Shown here piece after piece: positions 1 to 12,994 of a stretch of 57,271 bases of DNA. The position numbers were made by a program, and so were the translations under genes. Numbering within the stretch: the first letter of the stretch is position 1; the number at the start of each line of letters is the position of its first letter. Origin of the DNA: DASYCK01 sp036500205 (GTDB lineage: Bacteria; Myxococcota_A; Polyangia; Fen-1088); contig DASYCK010000247.1 in NCBI GenBank assembly GCA_036500205.1, positions 1-57,271 on the forward strand. The letters run 5' to 3'. The notes under the pieces were generated by a model that made no database searches, was not told the DNA's origin, and was given only the letters and a program-made list of their open reading frames with translations.

Positions 1-107
1 CAATCAGTTTCAATTGACGTCTCAGCGAGTGCTCAACACGACTTCTCGTCGGGGCAGGTCCACGGGGCACCCCACGTAGATCCATCTCGCTTCCGTTCTA
101 TTCCCGA

Positions 108-130
108 AACCCGGATCGTATTTCCGGGTT
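108..130. terminator. 8-bp stem, possible terminator after flgM-like gene
   Basis: AACCCGGA and TCCGGGTT form a perfect 8-bp stem with a 7-nt loop, about 40 nt beyond the stop of the FlgM-like gene on the minus strand. No T-run follows on either strand, so this is only a weak terminator candidate. Confidence 0.35.
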
Positions 131-171
131 GTTGAACTAGCCCCTCGAACCGGCGCCGTGCCGCGCTGTCC

Positions 172-378
172 CTACTCCGGCCGGATACCGGCGGCGCGCA
201 GGATCTGATGGGCCAGATGGCGCGGGCTGACCTGGTATTGACCGGCCGCCACCAGCTTGCGGAGCGCTTCCACGCGAGGCGAAAGCTTGACCTCGGTCAC
301 ATCCAGCATCGACATGGCGGCGGCGGGCGCGGCATGGGCCCGAATTCCAGGGGCGATGTACTTCGAGTGGGTGGGCAT
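172..378 (-). CDS. FlgM-like anti-sigma-28 factor (small)
   Basis: A 68-residue protein. Its second half (SPRVEALRKLVAAGQYQV followed by SPRHLAHQILRA) has the pattern of the FlgM C-terminal region that binds sigma-28: a helix, the G-x-Y turn, then a second amphipathic helix. FlgM proteins are usually about 90-100 residues, so the disordered N-terminal part is short here. The gene lies 99 nt downstream of a sigma-28-type sigma gene on the same strand, which is the main support for the call. By family knowledge it would hold that sigma factor inactive in the cytoplasm. No flagellar export genes are in the window, so the usual release by secretion cannot be assumed. The assignment rests on pattern and context and is uncertain because the protein is tiny. 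Confidence 0.62.
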   Translation of the reverse strand: MPTHSKYIAPGIRAHAAPAAAMSMLDVTEVKLSPRVEALRKLVAAGQYQVSPRHLAHQILRAAGIRPE

Positions 379-477
379 GACACCACCATCGACAGCGCCC
401 CATATTTCTTAAGAGCCCCTCCCCCTCGAAACCGACATCCCCCTGAAACGATTGAGAAACTATCTGTCGTTTTTTTC

Positions 478-1287
478 TTACGCGGCTGCCTCGGAGGCGA
501 TGTCCGATAGCGAATCGCGCAGGCGGCGGGTGGCCTCGCCGTGGATCTGGCAGACCCGGGACTCGGTGACCCCGAGGACGGCGCCGATCTCCTTCAGGTT
601 CAGGTTGTCGCAGTAGTACAGCGACAGCACCTGCTGCATCTTCTCGGGCAGGTGGCCGATGCCCGATACCAGGCGCTCGGTCATCTCGTGACGCGAGGTC
701 TGCTCGAAGGGGTCCGCCGCGGTCTGGTCGCCCGTGCGCTCGAGCAGATCCGGCCCCGCGTCGTCGATGCCCACCACCGACGACCCGGACAGCTTCTGCT
801 GACGCGCGTAGAGCTCGTCCACGTTCACGCCCAGGCGCTTGGCGATCTCCTCCTGATCAGGCGTACGGCCCAGCTGAGCCTCCAGCTTCCGGGTGGCGTC
901 GCGCAGCTCGTTCGAGAGGCGGCGCATGTCGCGCGAGAGCGTGTCGCGCGAGCGGAGGTCGTCGAGCATGGCGCCGCGGATGCGGAACTCGGCGAAGGCC
1001 TCGAAGCGATCGACACGTTCCGGATCGAAGCGCTCGGCCGCCTCGATCAAGCCGATGACGCCCGAGGAGATCAGGTCGTCGATCTCGACGTGGGCGGGCA
1101 GGCGGCGGGCCAGCCGGCGCGCCACCTTCTCGATGTAGGGGAAAAACTTGGCGGCGTACGCGTTGCGACGCGCCAGCAGCTCGGACTTGGAAAGCTTCTT
1201 CGCCTTCTTGACCGTCTTCTTGACGTTGCCGGCCACCGCGCGGGGGGCCTTCGCTGCCGTCGCTTTTTTCCGCTTCGTGATCGCCAT
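478..1287 (-). CDS. sigma-28 (FliA/WhiG)-family RNA polymerase sigma factor with basic N-terminal tail
   Basis: A 269-residue sigma-70-family factor. Region 2 is clear (VEIDDLISSGVIGLIEAAER, then FEAFAEFRIRGAMLDDLR), region 3 follows (GRTPDQEEIAKRLGV), and region 4 ends the protein (LKEIGAVLGVTESRVCQIHG). The lack of region 1 and the FRIRGAMLDDLR motif place it in the FliA/WhiG group. The start is set at the ATG before AITKRKK, because the frame upstream reads as low-quality Arg-rich sequence; no strong ribosome site helps. The first 40 residues are Lys/Ala-rich with repeated KK and KKA motifs, like a histone H1 tail, which is not normal for FliA. A FlgM-like gene lies just downstream, so the two probably form a sigma/anti-sigma pair. 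With no flagellar genes nearby, its regulon is unknown and may concern motility, envelope or development. Confidence 0.88.
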   Translation of the reverse strand: MAITKRKKATAAKAPRAVAGNVKKTVKKAKKLSKSELLARRNAYAAKFFPYIEKVARRLARRLPAHVEIDDLISSGVIGLIEAAERFDPERVDRFEAFAEFRIRGAMLDDLRSRDTLSRDMRRLSNELRDATRKLEAQLGRTPDQEEIAKRLGVNVDELYARQQKLSGSSVVGIDDAGPDLLERTGDQTAADPFEQTSRHEMTERLVSGIGHLPEKMQQVLSLYYCDNLNLKEIGAVLGVTESRVCQIHGEATRRLRDSLSDIASEAAA

Positions 1288-1443
1288 GCCTGCAGCTTCA
1301 GCACGACCCGTGCCACGAACGTGACCCGTCTTACGCCGCGAAACTCGCGGGCCTCGGCCTGGCGATCGGACGAAACCGTCAACCGAATGGCGATCGCGGG
1401 TTCTTGGCGCCGTCAACCCGCTGACGGGAGGGGAATTCTGACG

Positions 1444-1475
1444 CCCTCGCCGACGAGGGTTTTTCCGCGGAAAAA
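1444..1475. promoter_or_regulatory. hairpin plus 16-bp perfect palindrome upstream of sigma gene
   Basis: CCCTCG-CCGA-CGAGGG (1444-1459) is followed directly by the perfect palindrome TTTTTCCGCGGAAAAA (1460-1475). Both lie in the 256-bp gap between the NtrC-type regulator gene and the sigma gene, about 160-190 nt upstream of the sigma start codon. On the plus strand the hairpin plus T5 looks like a terminator, but both flanking genes are on the minus strand. An operator dyad or a terminator for antisense transcription are the two readings. Confidence 0.45.
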
Positions 1476-1543
1476 CAGGACACTGACGTCGGTGGGCACG
1501 CGCTGTTCTGCCCCGATGTGCGACCGAATCCGCGATGTCGTTC

Positions 1544-2914
<1,371 letters not shown>

Positions 2915-2992
2915 CGCTTGTCAATGGGCATCGGTCGGCGGCGGAGCGACCTTGAGGTTCATGAGTCGTTTCGCAGTGTTGCCAATGCAGCA

Positions 2993-3011
2993 ACAGGTTC
3001 GAGGAACCTGT
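2993..3011. terminator. 8-bp perfect stem-loop between two minus-strand genes
   Basis: ACAGGTTC-GAG-GAACCTGT forms a perfect 8-bp stem with a 3-nt loop, 50 nt after the metalloprotease stop and about 80 nt before the NtrC-type start. No T-tract follows, so it may be a weak terminator or a regulator site. Confidence 0.45.
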
Positions 3012-3060
3012 AGCGGCGCGAACAACGGTCGCGCTGGACCCCCTCGGCATGACGCGTGAT

Positions 3061-3987
3061 CTAGCGTCGGCGGGTGCGCCGGACGGCGATCAGCATCAGC
3101 GCCAAGGATGCCCCCAGCGCCGCGAGGACGCCCCGCGCGGGCCCGGTCGGCGCCACCTGGCACGAGCCGACGACGGTCGGAACGGTCGTCGGGTAGACGG
3201 AGCAGGCGGCGGCCATGTCGTCGTCGGTCAGCGTGCGCAGGCTGACGTCGCCCGGCCCCATGGTGGGGTACATCGTCGACTCGTTGAGCTGCTCCGCGTC
3301 CACCGTCGTCACATCCGTACAGTCGGGCGAGGGATCGCCGTGATTGTCGACGCGGACCGGATCGCCGGGAAGCTCGCAGACGTGCGCCAGCCCGACGAAA
3401 TGCCCGGTCTCGTGGGTGAGCGCGCTGGTGAGATCGTAGAGGTACTCGTAGTCGCGCCCCGAGATGGGCCCGTCGGGGATGATCGCCCATTGATAGTCGA
3501 CGTCGTTGATCTCGATGTCGGCTTCCAGGATCTGGCCGTCGTCGAGGGCGCCCGGATGGTTGCGCGAGAAGACCGTGGTGAGCGCCACCTGGTTGTCGTC
3601 GTGGCAGTTCGTCAGGGTGTCAGGGTCGCGGCACCAGGACCCCGTGCGCATGACGATGCGATTGTGACCGTCGTAGGCCACCACCTGGCTGTCCACCAGG
3701 CCGGGCGCCAGGGTCAGCGACAGGCTGGTGCAGGCGATCGCGGGATAGCTCCAGGTGTCGACGGCGGCCTGCGCGGCGGCGCGAACGTCGTCGGCCGAGA
3801 TCTGCAAGGTGTCGGGGGGAACCGCCACCTCCAGGATCGCCTGCGGCGACCTGTGAAAGAAGGGAGCCTGGGTGGTGGCGCTGCGGGTGCGAACGAACGC
3901 GGACGCTGGGGACGAGCCCCCGAGCACGATAGCCAGGGTCAACAGCGCCCCGGCGCGGGGCCTTTTCGACGATCGCGCGACCTGCAC
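3061..3987 (-). CDS. secreted zinc metalloprotease (metzincin-like) with MYXO-CTERM-like tail
   Basis: A 308-residue protein with an N-terminal signal peptide (ALLTLAIVLGGSSPASA). The zinc site is HETGHFVGLAH (His192, Glu193, His196, His202), the extended HExxHxxGxxH motif of metzincins such as matrixins, followed by a Met-turn candidate (STMYPTM, about residue 240). The C-terminus has a lone Cys (GSCQVAPTG), a hydrophobic helix and a basic end (RRTRRR), matching the architecture of MYXO-CTERM sorting tails in myxobacteria. Likely role: a surface-anchored or secreted protease. The start is a GTG with no convincing ribosome site. It lies 17 nt downstream of pheA and is probably co-transcribed, though no functional link is evident. 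Confidence 0.87.
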   Translation of the reverse strand: MQVARSSKRPRAGALLTLAIVLGGSSPASAFVRTRSATTQAPFFHRSPQAILEVAVPPDTLQISADDVRAAAQAAVDTWSYPAIACTSLSLTLAPGLVDSQVVAYDGHNRIVMRTGSWCRDPDTLTNCHDDNQVALTTVFSRNHPGALDDGQILEADIEINDVDYQWAIIPDGPISGRDYEYLYDLTSALTHETGHFVGLAHVCELPGDPVRVDNHGDPSPDCTDVTTVDAEQLNESTMYPTMGPGDVSLRTLTDDDMAAACSVYPTTVPTVVGSCQVAPTGPARGVLAALGASLALMLIAVRRTRRR

Positions 3988-4004
3988 GATCTGATGTATC
4001 GGCG

Positions 4005-5123
4005 CTAGACGGCGTCAGCTTTCGGGTAGGACCCCAAAACCCGGAGCGATTCGCACTGACCACGCACGGCGGCAATGGCCTCTCCGAGCCTGGGATCACG
4101 CTCGTGGCCGTCGATGTCGACGAAGAAGACGTACTCCCAGGCCCGGCGCCGGGAGGGGCGACTCTCGATCTTGGTCATGTTGAGGCCTCGCTCGGCGAAG
4201 GCGCCCAGGACGCGATACAGGATGCCCGGCTGGTCGCGCGTCGTCAGCAGCATCGAGGTCTTGTCCCGTCCTGTCGCGGCGGGCGCCTGCCGCCCCAGCA
4301 CCAGGAAGCGGGTGACGTTCTGGGCGAAGTCCTCGATGTTCCGCTTGAGGATGTGCATGTCGTAGAGCTTCGCGGCCATCTCCGAGGCGACGGCGGCGCC
4401 CTGGTTGTCGCCCAGCGCCGACCGGGCCGCGTCGGCGGTCGACGCCGACTCGACGACCGTGGCGCGCGGGAGGTTGGTGGCGACCCACTTGCGGCACTGG
4501 GCCATGGCCACCGGCAACGAGTAGACGCGCTCCACGCGCTCGAGCTCGGTCCCTGGTCGGGCCAGCAAGCAGAGCGAGATCTTCAGGATCACCTCGGCGC
4601 TGACCTTCAGCTCGCTGTCGACGAAGCCGTCGAGGGTGGGAATGATCATGCCCTCGGTGGAGTTCTCGACCGGCACCACGCCGAGATCGGCCCCGCCGCG
4701 CTCGACCTCCTCGAACACGCCGCCGATCGTCTTCAAGGGGATGGCGCGCGCCGACAGGCCGAACTGGTGCTTCACGGCCATGTGCGAGAACGTCCCCTCG
4801 GGCCCCAGGTACGCGACCTTGACGGTCCGTTCGAGCGACAGGCAGGCGCTGAACACCTCCTGGAACACCGGCCGGAGCGCCTCCGTCGGAAACGGGCCCG
4901 GGTTGGCGGCGGAGAGGCGCTCGATGATCTGACGCTCCCGCGACGGAACGTAGAACGGCACCTTCATCTTCTCTTTGAGCTCGGCCACCCGGGCCACGAA
5001 GCCGGCGCGGCGATTCAGCAGGCCCAGGATGGCGTCATCGGTGCCATCGATCTCGCGCCGGACCTGGGCGAGCTCTGTCGTCTCCGGGCTTCCTTCGCGG
5101 TTTCCATCGGGCACGTCGGCCAT
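4005..5123 (-). CDS. pheA: bifunctional chorismate mutase / prephenate dehydratase
   Basis: A 372-residue cytoplasmic enzyme for phenylalanine synthesis, converting chorismate to prephenate and then to phenylpyruvate. An AroQ-type chorismate mutase domain (about residues 20-95; REIDGTDDAILGLLNRR, then FYVPSRERQIIERL) is followed by the dehydratase domain (KVAYLGPEGTFSHMAV; PVENSTEG; NVTRFLVLG) and a C-terminal ACT domain (TTRDQPGILYRVLGAFAERG, ESRP) that in this family binds Phe for feedback inhibition. Length is typical. The start is the ATG before ADVPDGNRE, because upstream in-frame sequence is Ala/Arg-rich and overlaps the divergent gene. It is divergent from the esterase gene (100-bp gap). 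Confidence 0.95.
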   Translation of the reverse strand: MADVPDGNREGSPETTELAQVRREIDGTDDAILGLLNRRAGFVARVAELKEKMKVPFYVPSRERQIIERLSAANPGPFPTEALRPVFQEVFSACLSLERTVKVAYLGPEGTFSHMAVKHQFGLSARAIPLKTIGGVFEEVERGGADLGVVPVENSTEGMIIPTLDGFVDSELKVSAEVILKISLCLLARPGTELERVERVYSLPVAMAQCRKWVATNLPRATVVESASTADAARSALGDNQGAAVASEMAAKLYDMHILKRNIEDFAQNVTRFLVLGRQAPAATGRDKTSMLLTTRDQPGILYRVLGAFAERGLNMTKIESRPSRRRAWEYVFFVDIDGHERDPRLGEAIAAVRGQCESLRVLGSYPKADAV

Positions 5124-5223
5124 GGCCGATAACTTACACAATCGGCGCGGGCTCCGCCGCTGGGCGTCCCGGGGACGGCCCCGCTTTCTGGAACCTGGCC
5201 GGGCATCGCGGTAGCGTTCGCCG

Positions 5224-6471
5224 ATGTCGCGCGTGGCATCGATTCTCGGGTTCCTCCTGGCGACGGCGGCGGCGGCGGCGGCGGCGCTGATCGTCTTCCC
5301 CTCCCCGTCCAAGACGCTGGCGCTGGCGGCCATCCTGGCCGGCGAGAAGAGCCTGGTCATCGTGGCGGCCGCGGTGCTGGCCGCCGTGCTGGCCCTGGTG
5401 GGCAGCCGCCCCGGCACGCGCGGCCTGGCCACCTTGACGGTGCTGCTGTCGCTGGCGGCGCTCGTGGTGGCCCTGATCCCGCCCGCGCAAGCGTTGCGCC
5501 TGGCCAGCGAGAAGCGGGTCGACCTCGACCTCGGCCGTTACCTGCGCTCGAAGATCGACACCGAAGGCCCGGTCACCAGCCCGAAGACCGTCACGTACAA
5601 CACCGTTGACGGGCGAGCCCTCGGCCTCGACGTCTATCCGGCGCGGGCGTCGTCGAACGGGCCGTCACCGGCCGTCATCGTGTCCCACGGCGGCGGGTGG
5701 TCGGCCGGCGAGAAGGGGGACGCCTCGCTGTTCAGTGCGTTCCTGGCGGACCACGGCTACACGGTCTTCGACGTGCAGTACCGGCTCGCCCCCCAGCCCA
5801 ACTGGAAGTCGGCGACGGGCGATCTGAAGTGCGCCGTCGGCTGGGTGAAGCAGCACGCGGCGACCCCCGACTGGAACATCGATCCGGCGCGCCTCACCCT
5901 GCTCGGCCGCTCGGCCGGCGCGCACCTGTCGTTGCTGGTCGGCTACACCCCCGGCGACCCGAAGCTCCCCCCGAGCTGCGACGCCCCCGACACCACCGTC
6001 GAGTCAATCGTCTCCTACTACGGCCCAACGGACCTCGCGGCCGGCTACGCCAGCCCGGCGAACCTCGGCGTCTACGACAGCCGCGCCCGCGAGGTGGGCT
6101 TCATCGGCGGCGCGCCCGACACGGCGGCGGACCTCTACCGTCTGCTGTCGCCGACCGAGCGCGTGACCGCCGGCGCGCCGCGCACGCTGTTGATTCACGG
6201 CGGCCGGGATCAGTTCGTGGGGCTGCACAACAGCGAGGTGATGGCGGACAAGCTCCACGACGCGGGCGTGCGCTACGAGACGCTGTACATCCCCTATGCG
6301 CAGCACAGCTTCGACTTCGTGTTCGGCGGGTTCTCCGAGCAGATCGCCGAACAGGTGGTGCTGAGGTTCCTGGCCGACCGACCGAAGGCCGAGGCGCCCG
6401 CCATCAATGATCTCCCTGAAGAGCGGGTCAAGCCGACGACCGACGCATCGGCGCCGACCGACGCAAATTAG
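5224..6471 (+). CDS. alpha/beta-hydrolase (HSL/BD-FAE-like esterase) with membrane N-terminus
   Basis: A 415-residue protein. Three hydrophobic segments in the first 90 residues (about 5-25, 42-60 and 68-90) anchor it in the inner membrane. The catalytic part begins near residue 120: oxyanion motif HGGGW (155-159), nucleophile elbow GRSAGAH (Ser230), acid Asp329 in GGRDQFVG, and His361 in AQHSFDF. This set fits carboxylesterases of the hormone-sensitive lipase type. The last 25 residues are low-complexity Thr/Pro/Ala. Substrate is not predictable. It is transcribed away from pheA and ends facing the nuo operon. Confidence 0.87.
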   Translation: MSRVASILGFLLATAAAAAAALIVFPSPSKTLALAAILAGEKSLVIVAAAVLAAVLALVGSRPGTRGLATLTVLLSLAALVVALIPPAQALRLASEKRVDLDLGRYLRSKIDTEGPVTSPKTVTYNTVDGRALGLDVYPARASSNGPSPAVIVSHGGGWSAGEKGDASLFSAFLADHGYTVFDVQYRLAPQPNWKSATGDLKCAVGWVKQHAATPDWNIDPARLTLLGRSAGAHLSLLVGYTPGDPKLPPSCDAPDTTVESIVSYYGPTDLAAGYASPANLGVYDSRAREVGFIGGAPDTAADLYRLLSPTERVTAGAPRTLLIHGGRDQFVGLHNSEVMADKLHDAGVRYETLYIPYAQHSFDFVFGGFSEQIAEQVVLRFLADRPKAEAPAINDLPEERVKPTTDASAPTDAN

Positions 6472-6513
6472 CGACGGTTCCTCCTTCGAGCGGACGCGAC
6501 CGCGGCCCTCACC

Positions 6514-6690
6514 GCCGACCTGCGGTCGGCTGCCTCTCCCATCCTGGGAGAGGCGATCGGATCAGCGTAGTTTTTGCTGAGGTGCCAGAGCGCCGCTGGC
6601 GCGGGTCTTTCACAGGGAGGCGCGGCTTCGCCGCGCCGGCCCACCTCAGCAACCCTCCGGGGGGTCCTCGTAGGGGGGCAACGCCCCCCT
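6514..6690. repeat. cluster of five inverted repeats between convergent genes (bidirectional terminator zone)
   Basis: Stems, all perfect: GCCGACC-TGC-GGTCGGC (6514-6530); GCCTCTCCCA-TCC-TGGGAGAGGC (6532-6554); outer arms GCTGAGGTG (6576-6584) and CACCTCAGC (6642-6650), which enclose GGCGCGGC-TTC-GCCGCGCC (6619-6637); and AGGGGGGC-AAC-GCCCCCCT (6672-6690), 4 nt from the nuoN stop. The last stem is well placed to end nuo transcription and the first two to end the esterase gene. A T5 run at 6571-6575 follows the second stem on the plus strand. Confidence 0.75.
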
Positions 6691-6694
6691 GCGC

Positions 6695-8167
6695 TCACTT
6701 GCCGAGGAGCGGGCCGGCCCAGTCGACGAAGGGGCCGGGGAAGATGCCGAGCAGCAACACCGCGAACGCCGTGATGACGAGCGCCGCGCGCGTCGAGGCC
6801 GCGTCCGTGGGGGCGAGCGGCCGCAGGGGATCGCGGAAGTACATCGCCACGATGATGCGCAGGTAATAGAAGACACTGACCACGCTCGACAGCACGCCCA
6901 CCACGACCAGCCAGTACAGCTGGGGCGATTCGAGCGCCGCCTTGAACAGGAAGAACTTGGCGAAGAAGCCACCGGTCGGCGGCACGCCGCCCAGCGACAG
7001 CATGAACACCGTCATGGCCAGCGCCACCGCCGGTCGCGACGTGCTCAACCCCGCCCAATCGTCGACGAACAAGCGCTCGTCCTGGCGGTTGCCGATCCAG
7101 GCGATGACGCCGAACGAGCCCAGCGTCGTGAACGTATAGCTGAGCAGATAGAACAGCACCGCCGGCTTCGCGCTGGCCGAGCCCAGGCCCATCGCGGCGA
7201 CGCCGACGAGGATGTAGCCGGCGTGGCCGATGGACGAATACGCCAGCATGCGCTTCACGTTGTCCTGGCGAAGCGCGGCCAGATTCCCCAGCAGCATGGT
7301 GGCCGCCGACAGCACGACGACGATGTTGGCCCAGCCGGTGAAGTCGAACACCAGCAGCGGGTTGCCGAACGCCGTCTCGAGCACGCGCAGGATGGCGCCG
7401 AAGGCCGCCGCCTTCACGCCCGCCGCCATGAAGCCGGTGACCGGCGTGGGCGCGCCTTCGTACGCGTCGGGCGCCCACATGTGGAAGGGGACGGCCGCCA
7501 CCTTGAAGAACAGGGCGATCAGGATGAAGTACTCGCCAAACAGGAAAACCGGCGACTTCGACGCCTCCGGGACCTTGGCCGCGATGGCGCTGTACGAGAG
7601 CGCTCCACCTGTCGTGCCGTACACCAGCGCCATGCCGTACACCAGGAACCCGGTCGCGAACGCGCCGATGAGGAAGTACTTCATCGCGCCCTCTGAGCTG
7701 CGCAGGTTGCGGCGCCAGCAGCCGGTCAACACGTAGGCCGCCAGCGACATCGTCTCGATGCCAATGAGCAGGGTCACGAAGCTGGCGGCGTGCGCCACCA
7801 TCATCATGCCCGACGTGCCGAACAGCACCAGGGCATAGAACTCCCCGAACTCGAAGCCCTGCTCGCGCAGGTAGGGCGGGGCGAACAGCAACGTCAACAA
7901 CGCCGCCACCAGGAACGTCCCGTCCAGGTACAGCGACATGCGATCGACGATCAGCATGCCCTGGAAGTGCGTCGTCGGCGTGGCGGCGTCGCTCCACTGC
8001 ATGGCCAGGGCGACGAAGGCGGCGATGCAGCCCCCGATGCCCAGCCAGGCCAGGCCGCGCCGGCTGTCCGCCGTGGCGAACGTCTCGGCCAGCAGGACCA
8101 CACAGCCCATGCCGATCATGATCAGCATCGGCAGATACGAGAACATTTGGCTGCTATCGAAGTTCAT
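6695..8167 (-). CDS. nuoN: NADH-quinone oxidoreductase subunit N
   Basis: A 490-residue polytopic membrane protein of the complex I antiporter-like family (normal length about 480). Key segments are visible: SLAAYVLTG, KYFLIGAFATGFLVYGMALV, FFKVAAVPFHMWAPDAYEGA with the conserved channel Lys and the P-H-W-PDAYEGAP signature, and LSLGGVPPTGGFFAKFFLF. It is a proton-pumping subunit of the membrane arm. Last gene of the nuo operon, 12 nt after nuoM, followed at once by a strong GC-rich stem-loop. Confidence 0.97.
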   Translation of the reverse strand: MNFDSSQMFSYLPMLIMIGMGCVVLLAETFATADSRRGLAWLGIGGCIAAFVALAMQWSDAATPTTHFQGMLIVDRMSLYLDGTFLVAALLTLLFAPPYLREQGFEFGEFYALVLFGTSGMMMVAHAASFVTLLIGIETMSLAAYVLTGCWRRNLRSSEGAMKYFLIGAFATGFLVYGMALVYGTTGGALSYSAIAAKVPEASKSPVFLFGEYFILIALFFKVAAVPFHMWAPDAYEGAPTPVTGFMAAGVKAAAFGAILRVLETAFGNPLLVFDFTGWANIVVVLSAATMLLGNLAALRQDNVKRMLAYSSIGHAGYILVGVAAMGLGSASAKPAVLFYLLSYTFTTLGSFGVIAWIGNRQDERLFVDDWAGLSTSRPAVALAMTVFMLSLGGVPPTGGFFAKFFLFKAALESPQLYWLVVVGVLSSVVSVFYYLRIIVAMYFRDPLRPLAPTDAASTRAALVITAFAVLLLGIFPGPFVDWAGPLLGK

Positions 8168-8179
8168 CGGGGTACCGAA

Positions 8180-9772
<1,593 letters not shown>

Positions 9773-9773
9773 C

Positions 9774-12005
<2,232 letters not shown>

Positions 12006-12011
12006 CGTCGT

Positions 12012-12314
12012 TCAGCGCTTCATCAGGGACGCTTCGTCCAGGTTGATGGTCTGGCGAGCCCGGAACAGGCTGACCAGGATCGCCAGGCCCACGGCCGCCT
12101 CGGCCGCCGCCAGCGCGATGATGAGGAACGCGAAGGCGTGCCCCTTCTCGTCACCGAGCGTGCGCGCGAACGTCAACATGGCCAGGTTGCCCGCGTTCAG
12201 CTGCAGCTCGATGCCCATGAGGACGATCAAGGCGTTGCGGCGCAGCAGCACGCCCGCCGTGCCGATCACGAACAGCATGAACGAAAGGACCAGATAGTAG
12301 AAGCCCGGAACCAT
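12012..12314 (-). CDS. nuoK: NADH-quinone oxidoreductase subunit K
   Basis: A 100-residue subunit with three membrane helices, the normal size. Family signature: GVLLRRNALIVLMGIELQLN with the conserved Glu in TM2, and the TM3 region FLIIALAAAEAAVGLAI with a second conserved Glu. Part of the proton path of the complex I membrane arm. Its ATG shares one base with the nuoJ stop, and nuoL follows after 6 nt. Confidence 0.97.
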   Translation of the reverse strand: MVPGFYYLVLSFMLFVIGTAGVLLRRNALIVLMGIELQLNAGNLAMLTFARTLGDEKGHAFAFLIIALAAAEAAVGLAILVSLFRARQTINLDEASLMKR

Positions 12315-12994
12315 CAGTGGTGCCCTCCCCCGGCGGCCTGCGCGTCATCGTGCTCACCGTCGTCGAGGGGCTCGGCCGGCTCGGGATAGTCGGCGCCGCT
12401 CAGGTGGGCGATGGCGATGCGCTTCTCGGCGGCGTCGACCGCGGCCTTTTCCTTGCTCTGCGAGCGGGAGATCGTCACGCCGCCGACCACGGCGACCAGC
12501 AGCAGGACCGAGATCGACTCGAACGGAAAGATGAAGTCGCGGAACAACACGTTGCCGATCGAGGCGACCGTGCCGAACGTCTCGGGGATCGGCGTGGGCG
12601 CCGGGACGACGTCGGGGATGACCACCTGACAGAACACCAGCAGCAGGTACCCCCCCGCCACCACGCCCAGCACCCGGGTGGGCAGACCGCGCAGGGAGAT
12701 CAGCGTGCTCTCCTCGCGGTTCAGGATCATGACGACGAAGATGAACAACACCATGATGGCGCCCGCGTATACCAGCACCTGCAGGACGGCCAGGAAGTGC
12801 GCCGACAGCGTGGCGTAGAGCGCGGCCAGACCGAAGAACGTCGCCACCAGGCTCATCACCGCCGTGACCGGATTGCGCCGGGTCATGCAGAAGATGGACA
12901 TGCCGATGACGGCGATCGACAGCAGCAGGAACAGCGCCCCTTCGCCGGAGGCGAGAGGAGCGAGCAGGCTGCCGGGCGCCGCCGCGTCCTGCAC
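12314..12994 (-). CDS. nuoJ: NADH-quinone oxidoreductase subunit J
   Basis: A 226-residue subunit with five predicted helices (e.g. ALFLLLSIAVIGMSIFCM, then LQVLVYAGAIMVLFIFVVMI, which includes the TM3 pi-bulge region). The start is placed at a GTG whose G is the last base of the nuoF TAG; a longer frame would run into nuoF. The C-terminal tail (about 40 residues after the last helix, ending with Gly/His) is longer and more charged than in enteric NuoJ. It follows nuoF directly, so nuoG, nuoH and nuoI, which separate F and J in the usual order, are missing here. Confidence 0.95.
   Translation of the reverse strand: MQDAAAPGSLLAPLASGEGALFLLLSIAVIGMSIFCMTRRNPVTAVMSLVATFFGLAALYATLSAHFLAVLQVLVYAGAIMVLFIFVVMILNREESTLISLRGLPTRVLGVVAGGYLLLVFCQVVIPDVVPAPTPIPETFGTVASIGNVLFRDFIFPFESISVLLLVAVVGGVTISRSQSKEKAAVDAAEKRIAIAHLSGADYPEPAEPLDDGEHDDAQAAGGGHH

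Noticed and set aside
1..107. Possible gene at the left edge
   Set aside because: No frame with coding character or start signal was seen in the first 107 bases.
1288..1416. Extension of the sigma factor by 43 residues
   Set aside because: The added part is Arg-rich, has no sigma motif and covers the likely promoter region.
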